Assembly: GCA_947258425.1 (NCBI GenBank)
Contig: CAMYIG010000013.1
Coordinates: 1 to 27,919 of the forward strand
Length of the DNA stretch: 27,919 nucleotides
Reading direction: 5' to 3'
Origin: SZUA-76 sp945787585
GTDB taxonomy: Bacteria > Pseudomonadota > Gammaproteobacteria > SZUA-140
Shown: positions 15,278-23,708 of the stretch, in pieces
How positions within the stretch are numbered: the first letter of the stretch is position 1
Layout: each line of letters opens with the position of its first letter
Made by a program: the position numbers and the translations under genes
Notes under the pieces: model-generated
What the model saw: the letters and a program-made list of their open reading frames with translations, nothing else
The model's database searches: none
What the model was told of the DNA's origin: nothing

Positions 15278-17098
15278 CTAGACCCGACGATCACGCTCCA
15301 GCTTAGCCTTTAGCCCTTCCCCCACCCGAGGCTTCTCGACTTCCTCAAACGAAAATTGATTATAAGAGGCACTACTATTGATCAACGACTTCAACATCAA
15401 GTATATCAACTTCCCTTGCACGACCGCACTCAATACCGATTTAACACTATAGACAGCGGCCGGTACAATCACACTCGCCTCACGACCTTCATCCACCGGA
15501 ATCATAATCGATCGGTAATACTCTCCATTTTCACCAGCACCTCTTAGGCCTTTAGTTGCGATGGTTAACGTATGCTCAGACAAAATCTGCACCCCACAAC
15601 GAATATCATTATTGGGCAGCATGATCAACCAACGCACAACGCCTGCATGCCACACAGCCTCGTTATCACTAGCGGCTACCGTCACCACTTTACCGACGGC
15701 AAGTGCTGCCTTCACCTGGTGTTTATCACAGATAATCGCCATGCCACCCGGGCTAGTGTCTACCTGATAACAGTCTGTAGCGATCAATGGTGCCGACGCT
15801 TTCTTCTGACGCTCGGCTTCCGCCAGTTTGTGCGCATATATTTTTTCCCAGGCATCAGACTTGGTACTGTCATCAAATTGCGAAATACGATTCCCTTTAA
15901 TATTTGCCGCAGCCCGTGACTCCATCTCTTCCTGTTCCCATGGGTTCTCACCCTCGGGCACGAGTGACAGCACACCATCCAGCGAACCCGCGTCTTTTTT
16001 CTTACTTTCGAACTCTAAATGAAGCTCATCATATTCTGGATTAAAAGGGATATCCTCACTCAACACACGATGACAGTCATGCAGGCCAGAAATCAGTTTC
16101 ATCGGCGTTTTAATCGGTTCACGTCCCGCTTCGCGTTCACCTCGCGCCCCCCAGGTACGGCGCAACCGGCTATACATCGCCTGACAGGCGCGTACGCTAA
16201 GCATATTACCGCCACTTCGCCCCTGCTCCGTCATCACTTCGATCTGCTGATCCAGATGGCTCAACAGACGTGAAATATCAAAAACACGGCCGTTATGAAA
16301 CTTGAGCGGCTTGTCTGTCAAGATATGATTGGCAGGGGCATCAATGCCAAGATCAACCACAACGCCTTCACGAAAAGCGTCTTCAAGCGGTATTAATGAT
16401 GTTAACTTTGACCATTCAGCCAACTGTTTATAGAGCGACTTTGCCTCCCCCATCATTAAACGCGACAGATCCGCCAGCGACAATAGCAGTATCTTTTTAT
16501 AGAGTTCATTGATAGAGGTCGAGGCCTCTTCCTGGGCAGCACTACCACTGATCGAGACGCCGAGGACATTCATCTTTCCCGCGATAACATACAGCTTATG
16601 TATATCCTGCCAGGTGCCATCTGCGGGAGTGCGATAGATCAGAAAACGCTCAATCAACTCGAGTGAAATATAGTGCAGTGCTTTAACCAGCGAATAAAAA
16701 AGCACCTGTTTATGTTTAGCCAGCAGCTTGGGATCCGCTAGCAGCTCATTGATAATGATTTTATGACTAATCGCGCATTCAGCCAGCAGTCGCTGCTGCC
16801 CCTCTTTCGATGCAAGTTGTTTCTCGGTGAATGGCAGCGCATCACTATCAAAGCTACGCGGGACAATCTTATGCAGTTTTTCGACACGCTCTGATAGCAG
16901 TGTCACCGCCTCAATACGCGCTTTCACATCCAATTGATGACGGTTAATGTGGTGCAGCGCATTCGTCACTTTTTCGCAACTACGCGCATAATCCATCAAC
17001 GGCAGCGCCTCAATCCACGACTGAAGCGCACTCACCCGAACATCAATATCAGTGGGCGGAGCATTCTCCCGTTTTGGGGTATTCAGTGTAATATTCAT
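15278..17098 (-). CDS. Large protein of unknown function with C-terminal PilZ-like domain
   Basis: 606 aa, cytoplasmic by appearance (no signal peptide or membrane helix). Residues 1-350 are mostly helical and charged, with no domain I can name. Residues 350-430 look like a flexible acidic linker (a WEQEEMESRAAANIKG stretch). About 435-520 resembles PilZ: DTSPGG (447-452) fits D-x-S-x-x-G, followed by WHAGVVRWL and RCGVQIL, like the beta strands of that fold. The RxxxR arginines of canonical cyclic-di-GMP binders are not clearly present before it, so nucleotide binding is uncertain. The tail (590-606) is strongly charged. Similar long PilZ-ended proteins occur in sulfur-oxidising and related gammaproteobacteria, as far as I recall. 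It stands alone: its gene is divergent from purE and ends 400 bp before the P450 gene. Confidence 0.65.
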   Translation of the reverse strand: MNITLNTPKRENAPPTDIDVRVSALQSWIEALPLMDYARSCEKVTNALHHINRHQLDVKARIEAVTLLSERVEKLHKIVPRSFDSDALPFTEKQLASKEGQQRLLAECAISHKIIINELLADPKLLAKHKQVLFYSLVKALHYISLELIERFLIYRTPADGTWQDIHKLYVIAGKMNVLGVSISGSAAQEEASTSINELYKKILLLSLADLSRLMMGEAKSLYKQLAEWSKLTSLIPLEDAFREGVVVDLGIDAPANHILTDKPLKFHNGRVFDISRLLSHLDQQIEVMTEQGRSGGNMLSVRACQAMYSRLRRTWGARGEREAGREPIKTPMKLISGLHDCHRVLSEDIPFNPEYDELHLEFESKKKDAGSLDGVLSLVPEGENPWEQEEMESRAAANIKGNRISQFDDSTKSDAWEKIYAHKLAEAERQKKASAPLIATDCYQVDTSPGGMAIICDKHQVKAALAVGKVVTVAASDNEAVWHAGVVRWLIMLPNNDIRCGVQILSEHTLTIATKGLRGAGENGEYYRSIMIPVDEGREASVIVPAAVYSVKSVLSAVVQGKLIYLMLKSLINSSASYNQFSFEEVEKPRVGEGLKAKLERDRRV

Positions 17099-17245
17099 CT
17101 ATAACTCACGAATTCACTTCATTGAGGCTCTAAAAAGGCTTTCATTAACTATTTTTAGCGGCAGCACGACTCTGAGCTTAAGGAAAAACAAGTGGTTATT
17201 ACTGAATTCAGACACCCTGCTCTGCCTCAACTATTAATCCGTTAA

Positions 17246-17280
17246 AGGTGCCTGCCAGCACCTGGTTGTTGAGGTATAAT
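17246..17280 (+). promoter_or_regulatory. purEK promoter with overlapping inverted repeat
   Basis: A perfect -10 TATAAT (17275-17280) lies 17 bp after CTGCCA (17252-17257), a partial -35. The -35 is the loop of an inverted repeat, AGGTGC (17246-17251) with GCACCT (17258-17263). This places a likely regulator site exactly over the -35 element. It does not match the E. coli PurR box (ACGCAAACGTTTGCGT), so the regulator is unknown. The leader to the purE start is about 35 nt and includes GTGAGGG as ribosome site. Confidence 0.6.
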
Positions 17281-17320
17281 ACCGGCCATTCAATCAGATA
17301 CGTGATCAAGTGAGGGTTTC

Positions 17321-17821
17321 ATGCAACACAATCAGGTGCAGGTAGCGATCGTTATGGGCAGTAACAGCGACTGGCCAGTGATGCGACAGGCGGCCGAAAT
17401 GCTGGCTGAATTTGGCATTGCGTATGAAGCCCAGGTGGTTTCTGCCCATCGCACCCCTGAATTGATGTTTGAGTTCGCCGATGGAGCGCAGGCGCGTGGC
17501 ATCAAGGTGATCATCGCGGGGGCTGGCGGCGCGGCCCATCTGCCGGGCATGATCGCCGCCAAGACCACCCTCCCGGTGCTAGGCGTACCGGTGCCCTCCC
17601 GTTACCTCAAGGGGCAGGACTCGCTGCTCTCGATCGTACAGATGCCAAAGGGCGTGCCTGTCGCCACCTTCGCGATCGGTGAAGCAGGGGCCGCCAATGC
17701 AGGGCTGTTTGCCATTGCGATGCTCGCCAATGAAGATGCCGCGCTCGCACAGAAACTGACCACTTTCCGTGAGACTCAAAAAGCGCGCGTCTTCGCGATG
17801 ACACTCGACGATCAACCATGA
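17321..17821 (+). CDS. purE: N5-carboxyaminoimidazole ribonucleotide mutase PurE
   Basis: 166 aa, class I PurE of purine synthesis. It converts N5-CAIR, made by PurK, to CAIR. The family signature is complete: MGSNSDWPVM near the N-terminus (about 12-21), SAHRTPE (about 41-47), the GAGGAAHLPGM loop (about 67-77) and GVPVPSRYLKG (about 88-98). The start ATG has GAGGG at good spacing. Its stop overlaps the purK start as ATGA (17818-17821), so translation of the two is coupled. Nothing unusual in length or composition. Confidence 0.98.
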   Translation: MQHNQVQVAIVMGSNSDWPVMRQAAEMLAEFGIAYEAQVVSAHRTPELMFEFADGAQARGIKVIIAGAGGAAHLPGMIAAKTTLPVLGVPVPSRYLKGQDSLLSIVQMPKGVPVATFAIGEAGAANAGLFAIAMLANEDAALAQKLTTFRETQKARVFAMTLDDQP

Positions 17822-18993
17822 AGCGAGCGGTTATCCTCCCGCCAGCCACATTGGCGCTGCTCGGCGGCGGCCAATTGGGGCGATTTTTTGTTCAGGCGGC
17901 CCATGAACTGGGCTACCGTGTCATCGTGCTTGACCCCGATCCCGATGCCCCCGCCGGCAAGATAGCCGATGGCCATATTGTCGCGGATTACGATAACCAG
18001 GACGCCCTGGACCAACTCACACAACAGTGTGCCGCCGCCACCACTGAATTTGAGAATGTCCCCGCAGCGGTGCTCGAACAGCTGGCACTGACGATGCCGG
18101 TCTCCCCTGCTGCCGACGCCGTCTCGATTGCGCAGGATCGCATTCGTGAAAAAGCCTTTCTGAAAGACCATGGTTTTTCCACTGCGCCCTTTATCGCGGT
18201 AGCGAATGAAGCCGATCTCGATCACGCCAGTGACGACCTGTTCCCAGCCATCCTTAAAACGGCGCGCCTTGGTTACGATGGCAAGGGGCAGGCTCGCGTC
18301 GCGACGATCGGTGAAGCCAAAGTAGCACAGCGTAAATTTAATATCCCCTGCGTACTGGAAAAGATGATGCCGCTCGATCTTGAGGTGTCAGTCGTCCTGT
18401 CACGTAGTGCAGAAGGTCAGTGCCGTTGCTTTCCACTCGCAGAGAACAGCCATAGAAACGGGATTCTTGACATCTCCATCGTACCCGCTCGCACCACACT
18501 CGCACTACAACAGCAGGCTGAAAAGATGGCCAGTGCGCTGGCCGATAAACTCGACTACGTCGGTGTACTGACAGTGGAATTCTTCATCAGCGATGGTCAG
18601 CTTTTGATCAACGAAATTGCGCCGCGCCCACACAACAGCGGCCACTACACCATCGACGCTTGTATCACCAGCCAATACGAACAGCAGCTACGCACACTGT
18701 GTGGGCTGCCACTCGGTGCGACACAGCTGCACCATCACGCGGTGATGGTTAACTTGCTCGGTGATCTATGGTTTCCAGTAGATTTTCACAACAACATTGA
18801 GCCCAACTGGCCATTACTCAACAAAATTCCCAATTTGAAGTTACATCTCTACGGTAAAATGTCAGCACGACGTGGGCGTAAAATGGGCCATTTCACCATC
18901 ATCGATCACGATATCGATAGCGCCCTGAAGACTGCGCTGCACGCACGCAACATCATCGGCATTTGCGACGCATCAGAAAGCGAAATCAAATAA
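17818..18993 (+). CDS. purK: N5-carboxyaminoimidazole ribonucleotide synthase PurK
   Basis: 391 aa ATP-grasp enzyme that carboxylates AIR with bicarbonate and ATP, feeding PurE. Visible features: nucleotide-binding start LALLGGGQLGR (about 12-22), TTEFENVP (about 75-82), ATP-grasp loop KTARLGYDGKGQ (about 147-158), and the metal/ATP part VEFF (about 258-261) with NEIAPRPHNSGHYTIDAC (about 270-287). It is about 10% longer than E. coli PurK, as is common outside the enterics. Coupled to purE by the 4-nt ATGA overlap. No intrinsic terminator is visible after the stop. Confidence 0.97.
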   Translation: MKRAVILPPATLALLGGGQLGRFFVQAAHELGYRVIVLDPDPDAPAGKIADGHIVADYDNQDALDQLTQQCAAATTEFENVPAAVLEQLALTMPVSPAADAVSIAQDRIREKAFLKDHGFSTAPFIAVANEADLDHASDDLFPAILKTARLGYDGKGQARVATIGEAKVAQRKFNIPCVLEKMMPLDLEVSVVLSRSAEGQCRCFPLAENSHRNGILDISIVPARTTLALQQQAEKMASALADKLDYVGVLTVEFFISDGQLLINEIAPRPHNSGHYTIDACITSQYEQQLRTLCGLPLGATQLHHHAVMVNLLGDLWFPVDFHNNIEPNWPLLNKIPNLKLHLYGKMSARRGRKMGHFTIIDHDIDSALKTALHARNIIGICDASESEIK

Positions 18994-19086
18994 GCCCCAC
19001 CCCAGAAACAAACCCACAAAAAGCACCCCCCATCTTCTGACGCTTTGGCGATCAGTTCACACAATGCGCTTCCGCTAGCTCATCCT

Positions 19087-19148
19087 AACTGGCGCACCCC
19101 AACTGGCGCACCCCGGCTAGCATTCTGCTATAAATCCATTGCGCCAGT
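19087..19148. repeat. 14-bp tandem repeat plus inverted copy after purK
   Basis: AACTGGCGCACCCC occurs twice in tandem (19087-19114). Its core ACTGGCGCA returns as the inverted TGCGCCAGT at 19140-19148, so the second copy can pair over a 29-nt loop. A further pair, CTGGCC (19204-19209) and GGCCAG (19234-19239), lies closer to the kinase gene. There is no T-tract, so this is not a classical terminator. It may stabilise the purEK 3' end or be a short-repeat remnant. Confidence 0.55.
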
Positions 19149-19277
19149 ACAATTATGATTTACATGGCTTTTATATAAATCAAATAAAAGGCCGCTACTA
19201 TTACTGGCCTGATAATAAATAATAAATTATTCTGGCCAGCAGCAAGTAAGCCGTGAGGGATTACAAAATAAAATGCA

Positions 19278-21494
19278 ATGGAATCAATCGCCTTGTTAAT
19301 AAGCACCGCAACGCTAAAGCGCCTCGCACAAGGTACCTCTCGCGCCGCCATCTTGCTCATGCTGCTACCAAGCCTGTTGCCCGGTCATTCAATGGCGGCC
19401 TCCCCACAAGAAAAGGTCACAATACAACTTAGCTGGAAATACCAATTTCAGTTTGCCCCCATCATTGCGGCTTATGAGAAAGGTTTTTATCGTGAAGCCG
19501 GACTGACGGTTGAGATACTGGAAGGTGGCCCAGGTATTCATGCCGTCGATCAAGTGGTCACCGGCCCAGCAGATTATGGGATCTACTCTTCGTCGTTGAT
19601 CGTCGAATTTGGGCGCGGCAAACCGGTAATTGCCCTCGCCTCAATCATGCAACACTCACCGGTTTCGATTATCAGTGACAAGCCTGATGTTAAGAGCGTA
19701 CTCGATTTGGCTGGGCGTAGTATCGCCGCCAGCCCCGATACGCGCGATGAGATCATCTCTTACCTGAAAGCCGTAGGTATCCGAGATAAGCAGATTAAAA
19801 TAGAAAATAAGACCAAACCGGGACTGGAAAATCTGAACGATACTACAGCGATTTCGGCTTATGTCAGTAACGAAGGGTTTTTTACGCGGGATAACAGCCA
19901 GAACTTCGTGCTATTTTCCCCACGCGCGGCGGGCATTGACCTGTTCGGTAATATTTTATTTACCTCGCAACAGCAATTAAAAGACCATCCTGCACAGGTA
20001 AAAGCATTCCGCGCTGCAACGCTGAAAGGGCTTGATTATGCACTGAGCCATCCGGAAGAACTCACCGATATTATTCTTGATAAATATAACAGCCAAAATA
20101 AATCTCGTGAACACCTGTTATATGAAGCGGAAAAAATACGTGAGTTGACCCGTCCTGACATCGTCGAACCCGGTTACATGAGCCCGGGCCGCTGGCAACA
20201 TGTTGCCAGTGTCTACGAAGGTCTCGGTAAGCTCCCCCCTGACACCGACCTATCAACGTTTATCTATGACCCAGATCCAAAAGCCAATCTGGACTGGCTT
20301 TATGGGTTGTTGAGCCTGTCCATCCTTGTGATCGTGGCGATTACTACTGCACTCTGGCACACCCGTCGACTCACCCGTCGGCTACAGAAAGAGATCGATG
20401 AGCATCGCCAAACTGAAGTCGAGCTTCAAGCCAGCGAGTCACGTTTTAAAGAGTTTTTCGAAAATAACCCTGATCCTTGCTGGTTGATCGATAACGATTC
20501 CTTTATCGAATGCAATCAGGAAGCCGCACGTATTCTAGGCTATCCAGATAAAGCGGCGCTGGTAGCCACCGACCCCATTTCTGTGTCGCCTCCCACACAA
20601 CCTGACGGAAGTGATTCCGAAACTAAAGCGCGTGAGATGAGGGAAATCGCGTTACAAAAAGGGATGCACCGTTATGAGTGGGTCTATCAAAAACGTAATG
20701 GGACAACCTTTCCAGTCGAAGTCACACTGGCAAAATACACCACTAAAGATAGAGCAATGTACTATTGCATATGGCGCGATATTACAGAACGTAAACGCAT
20801 CGAAAAAATGAAAAATGAGTTTATCTCTACTGTCAGTCACGAGTTACGTACCCCGCTCACCTCGTTGATGGGCGCACTTGGACTGGTATCTGGCGGTGCC
20901 GCAGGTGAACTCCCACAAAAAGCGAAATCACTCATCGAAATGGGCCTCAATAACGCCAACAGGCTACTGCTATTAATTAACGATATTCTCGATATCTCAA
21001 AAATAGAAGCGGGAAAATTAGAATACAATATGGTAAAGCTTGATATTAATCAGCTCATCAAGCAGGCACTCGATAATAATGAGTACTATGGCAGGAAGTA
21101 TAATGTACGGTTTACATTTACCTCCAGCGATGTGCCCACATGGAGCTATGGTGACCCAAATAGATTGATGCAGGTGATAAACAACTTGCTATCTAATGCG
21201 GCCAAGTTTTCTCACAGCGGCGAAGTCGTTAACGTTAAAACCCAGCACAGCAGTGGTGACATTATTATTGCTATCAAAGATAGCGGCATCGGCATCCCCC
21301 CTGAAGACCACTCCCGAGTCTTTAAGAAATTCTCCCAGGTCGACAGTTCTGATACACGTAGCATGGGTGGCACAGGATTAGGTTTAAATATTTCAAAATA
21401 TATTATTGAAGCCCACCAGGGTGCCATCTATTTTGAATCAGAAAAAGATAAAGGGACAACCTTTTTTGTCCGCCTTCCGGCAATTCATTCTTAA
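19278..21494 (+). CDS. Membrane sensor histidine kinase with NMT1/THI5-type solute-binding domain and PAS
   Basis: 738 aa. A signal sequence (about 22-41, ending HSMA-AS) leads to a periplasmic solute-binding domain of the NMT1/THI5/SsuA type (about 46-310; LSWKYQFQFAPIIAAYEKGF, YREAGLTVEI). One membrane helix follows (about 340-360), then a PAS domain with a YYCIWRDITERKR end (about 386-507), a HisKA domain with phospho-acceptor His521 in FISTVSHELRTP, and an HATPase (N-box NNLLSNAAKFS, DSGIG at 668-672, GGTGLGL at 697-703). It fuses the ligand-catching part of an ABC importer to a kinase and should sense a small periplasmic solute. THI5-like domains often bind pyrimidine or sulfonate-type ligands, but no ligand can be assigned here. 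No receiver domain is attached and no response regulator gene is in the window. GAGGG lies rather far (about 18 nt) upstream of the start. Confidence 0.93.
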   Translation: MESIALLISTATLKRLAQGTSRAAILLMLLPSLLPGHSMAASPQEKVTIQLSWKYQFQFAPIIAAYEKGFYREAGLTVEILEGGPGIHAVDQVVTGPADYGIYSSSLIVEFGRGKPVIALASIMQHSPVSIISDKPDVKSVLDLAGRSIAASPDTRDEIISYLKAVGIRDKQIKIENKTKPGLENLNDTTAISAYVSNEGFFTRDNSQNFVLFSPRAAGIDLFGNILFTSQQQLKDHPAQVKAFRAATLKGLDYALSHPEELTDIILDKYNSQNKSREHLLYEAEKIRELTRPDIVEPGYMSPGRWQHVASVYEGLGKLPPDTDLSTFIYDPDPKANLDWLYGLLSLSILVIVAITTALWHTRRLTRRLQKEIDEHRQTEVELQASESRFKEFFENNPDPCWLIDNDSFIECNQEAARILGYPDKAALVATDPISVSPPTQPDGSDSETKAREMREIALQKGMHRYEWVYQKRNGTTFPVEVTLAKYTTKDRAMYYCIWRDITERKRIEKMKNEFISTVSHELRTPLTSLMGALGLVSGGAAGELPQKAKSLIEMGLNNANRLLLLINDILDISKIEAGKLEYNMVKLDINQLIKQALDNNEYYGRKYNVRFTFTSSDVPTWSYGDPNRLMQVINNLLSNAAKFSHSGEVVNVKTQHSSGDIIIAIKDSGIGIPPEDHSRVFKKFSQVDSSDTRSMGGTGLGLNISKYIIEAHQGAIYFESEKDKGTTFFVRLPAIHS

Positions 21495-21688
21495 ATAAGC
21501 ACTAAGTCTCGCTATCGCTAGCATCTGCGATGAGATAGCATATATTCTATTTAAGTTTCCCAACCCACCCTGTTTAGAACATAATCTTGTTCAATCACTA
21601 TAGCCCGCTTAATTTCTATCACCGTTTATCGGACGGCACTAAATAAGTTACCGTGAATTCGCAACAACACAATAAAGGATCACAACAG

Positions 21689-22732
21689 ATGAAAGCGACT
21701 GGATATTTACAACCGCAGCCTATCGATAAGAAAGAGGCTTTAATCGATATCGAACTACCAGTGCCGAAAGCTACCGGTCGTGATTTACTGGTTAACATCC
21801 GTGCGGTGTCAGTCAATCCGGTCGATACTAAAATCCGCATATCAGCTACGCCAGAAGCAGGTCAATATAAAATCCTCGGATGGGATGCCGTGGGGGAAGT
21901 GGTGGCTGTGGGTGAACAGACCGAATTGTTTACCGTGGGTGACCAGGTCTGGTATGCGGGTGATATCACCCGCGCAGGCTCCAACGCCGAGTTTCAACTG
22001 GTCGATGAACGTATCGTAGGCAAAAAACCCACATCACTCTCCGATGCAGAGGCGGCTGCCATGCCATTAACAGCGATCACCGCATGGGAACTACTATTTG
22101 CACGTTTAGACTTTGTGCCTCTGCTACCAGATCAAGAAAATCAAAGTGCTCAAGCCGAACAGCCGCGTCGGTTATTAATTATGGGTGCGGCCGGTGGTGT
22201 CGGTTCTATCCTGACACAACTGGCGGCCAAACTTACGAATGCCACCGTCATTGGGACAGCGTCACGACCTCAGAGCCAGGCGTGGGTAAAAACACTCGGT
22301 GCAGATCATGTTATCAATCATCACCAACCACTATTACCACAACTGAACGCACTGAGCATCGATGATGTCACCCACGTGATCAGCCTTACGCATACCGACC
22401 AGCACTTTGATCAATTAGTCGAAGTCCTCGCGCCACAGGGAAAATTAGCACTGATCGATGACCCAAAAGAAAATATCGATATTAAAAAGCTAAAACTCAA
22501 ATCATTATCACTGCACTGGGAGCTAATGTTCACCCGCTCGATGTTCAATACCTGGGACATGCAAAAGCAACACGACTTACTTAATACAGTGGCAGCGTTA
22601 ATTGACGACGGTACGATTAAAACCACACTGGGTGAAAACTACGGCACAATTAACGCAAGTAACCTGAAGCGCGCACACGCACACATCGAAAGCCAGCAAT
22701 CCGTTGGTAAAGTGGTACTAGAAGGTTTTTAA
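21689..22732 (+). CDS. Zinc-type alcohol dehydrogenase-like / quinone oxidoreductase (MDR superfamily)
   Basis: 347 aa NAD(P)H-dependent medium-chain reductase of the adh_fam_1 (ZADH-like) group. The start is placed at ATG 21689, where AAAGGA (21674-21679) is well spaced; an upstream in-frame GTG at 21653 lacks a ribosome site. MKATGYLQP and SVNPVDTKIR are characteristic of this group. The GroES-like half is followed by a Rossmann half with GAAGGVGSILTQLA (about 166-179), and the end reads GKVVLEGF. The catalytic-zinc and structural-zinc cysteines of true alcohol dehydrogenases are absent, as usual for quinone-reductase-like members. It probably reduces quinones or enones with NADPH. It stands alone after the kinase, convergent with the DUF1499 gene. 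Confidence 0.9.
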   Translation: MKATGYLQPQPIDKKEALIDIELPVPKATGRDLLVNIRAVSVNPVDTKIRISATPEAGQYKILGWDAVGEVVAVGEQTELFTVGDQVWYAGDITRAGSNAEFQLVDERIVGKKPTSLSDAEAAAMPLTAITAWELLFARLDFVPLLPDQENQSAQAEQPRRLLIMGAAGGVGSILTQLAAKLTNATVIGTASRPQSQAWVKTLGADHVINHHQPLLPQLNALSIDDVTHVISLTHTDQHFDQLVEVLAPQGKLALIDDPKENIDIKKLKLKSLSLHWELMFTRSMFNTWDMQKQHDLLNTVAALIDDGTIKTTLGENYGTINASNLKRAHAHIESQQSVGKVVLEGF

Positions 22733-22781
22733 AACGCAATGAAGAATACGGCCACAGTATCGTTTAGCTTTATGCTTTAAA

Positions 22782-23519
22782 TTAGTGCTCAAAGGCCTTC
22801 ATAAACTCCCTGATGCGCGCCGCGTTAACGCCCCGATCACCACGCCCTATCCGCGATACACTTCGAATATCGATACGGCTCGCGCTACCTACCGAGGTCA
22901 CCACAACGACGACATCATCAACAAACCTATAAATCGGTGTTCGGGCGGTCGCTTCAAAGCGTAAACCACTGGGGTCTTCCGCAACAATCTCCCATCCCAT
23001 CGCTTTCCCAACGCGCAACGCTTCAGCAAATGCCGCTGGCGCTGACTTACTGGATTGAATGGGTGCAATATCCGGATACGCTTTGTGCTGTTGTGTGGCG
23101 ACGCCTGGGCCACCATACACCAGGGTGTTTTTTGCGCCCGCACGGTTATCGTCCAGCACTATAAAGACTGGCGGGGTGCCTGTATCGGTTGTAATGTCGT
23201 GGATGGGTGGAAAACTTACCGATGGCTGAACCTGCACATAAATCATCGGTGCCAATATGCCCACACCGACCAGACATGTGACCCCCGCTTTGACTGCACC
23301 AGAACGATTGCGCGTTACAAGTTGATAGATCAATCCAGCCACACCTAAGCCGATAACACCATAGGCGACAGGGTTCATATAAGTTCGGATAAGGCCAAAA
23401 CCAACGATCGGCTCCCATAGGCCAAAACGGGCACCGAACAACATTAGTCCAAGCGCTAAAACCGCAAAAAGAGCACTCATCAACAGGACGGTTCCAACAC
23501 GAGAGGAATGATGACTCAT
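22782..23519 (-). CDS. DUF1499 membrane protein
   Basis: 245 aa protein of unknown function. Three hydrophobic helices (about 8-28, 48-66, 74-94) are followed by a soluble DUF1499 domain. This opens with the family signature FPPIHDITTDT (about 103-113) and runs to the C-terminus, including GWEIVAEDPSGLRFEATA and a DDVVVVV strand. The start ATG at 23519 has no clear Shine-Dalgarno sequence, and no better start is seen. It lies downstream of katG on the same strand with a gap of 189 bp containing a hairpin, so co-transcription is possible but not evident. No biochemical role is known to me for the family. Confidence 0.85.
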   Translation of the reverse strand: MSHHSSRVGTVLLMSALFAVLALGLMLFGARFGLWEPIVGFGLIRTYMNPVAYGVIGLGVAGLIYQLVTRNRSGAVKAGVTCLVGVGILAPMIYVQVQPSVSFPPIHDITTDTGTPPVFIVLDDNRAGAKNTLVYGGPGVATQQHKAYPDIAPIQSSKSAPAAFAEALRVGKAMGWEIVAEDPSGLRFEATARTPIYRFVDDVVVVVTSVGSASRIDIRSVSRIGRGDRGVNAARIREFMKAFEH

Positions 23520-23658
23520 TATCTATTTGCCAGTTTAATCAGGGGTAATTTTAACCACGTTTATAAATTACAATCACCACAGAATGACGCGCATTAAGCG
23601 CTGTGGGAAAACAAAAACCGATGGAATGCCCTGCCACTCCTCTCCCCCAGTCACGACT

Positions 23659-23702
23659 GCTGGTCTCCCCGCGCCGCTATGATCGCAGCTCGGGGAGGCA
23701 GC
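23659..23702. other. GC-rich hairpin after katG
   Basis: CTCCCCG (23665-23671) pairs with CGGGGAG (23691-23697) over a 19-nt loop, and outer GCTG/CAGC arms (23659-23662, 23699-23702) extend it across a small bulge. It begins 7 bp after the katG stop on the transcribed side. There is no T-tract, so it may be a Rho-dependent end, a 3' stabiliser or a processing site rather than a standard terminator. Confidence 0.5.
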
Positions 23703-23708
23703 ACCTGG

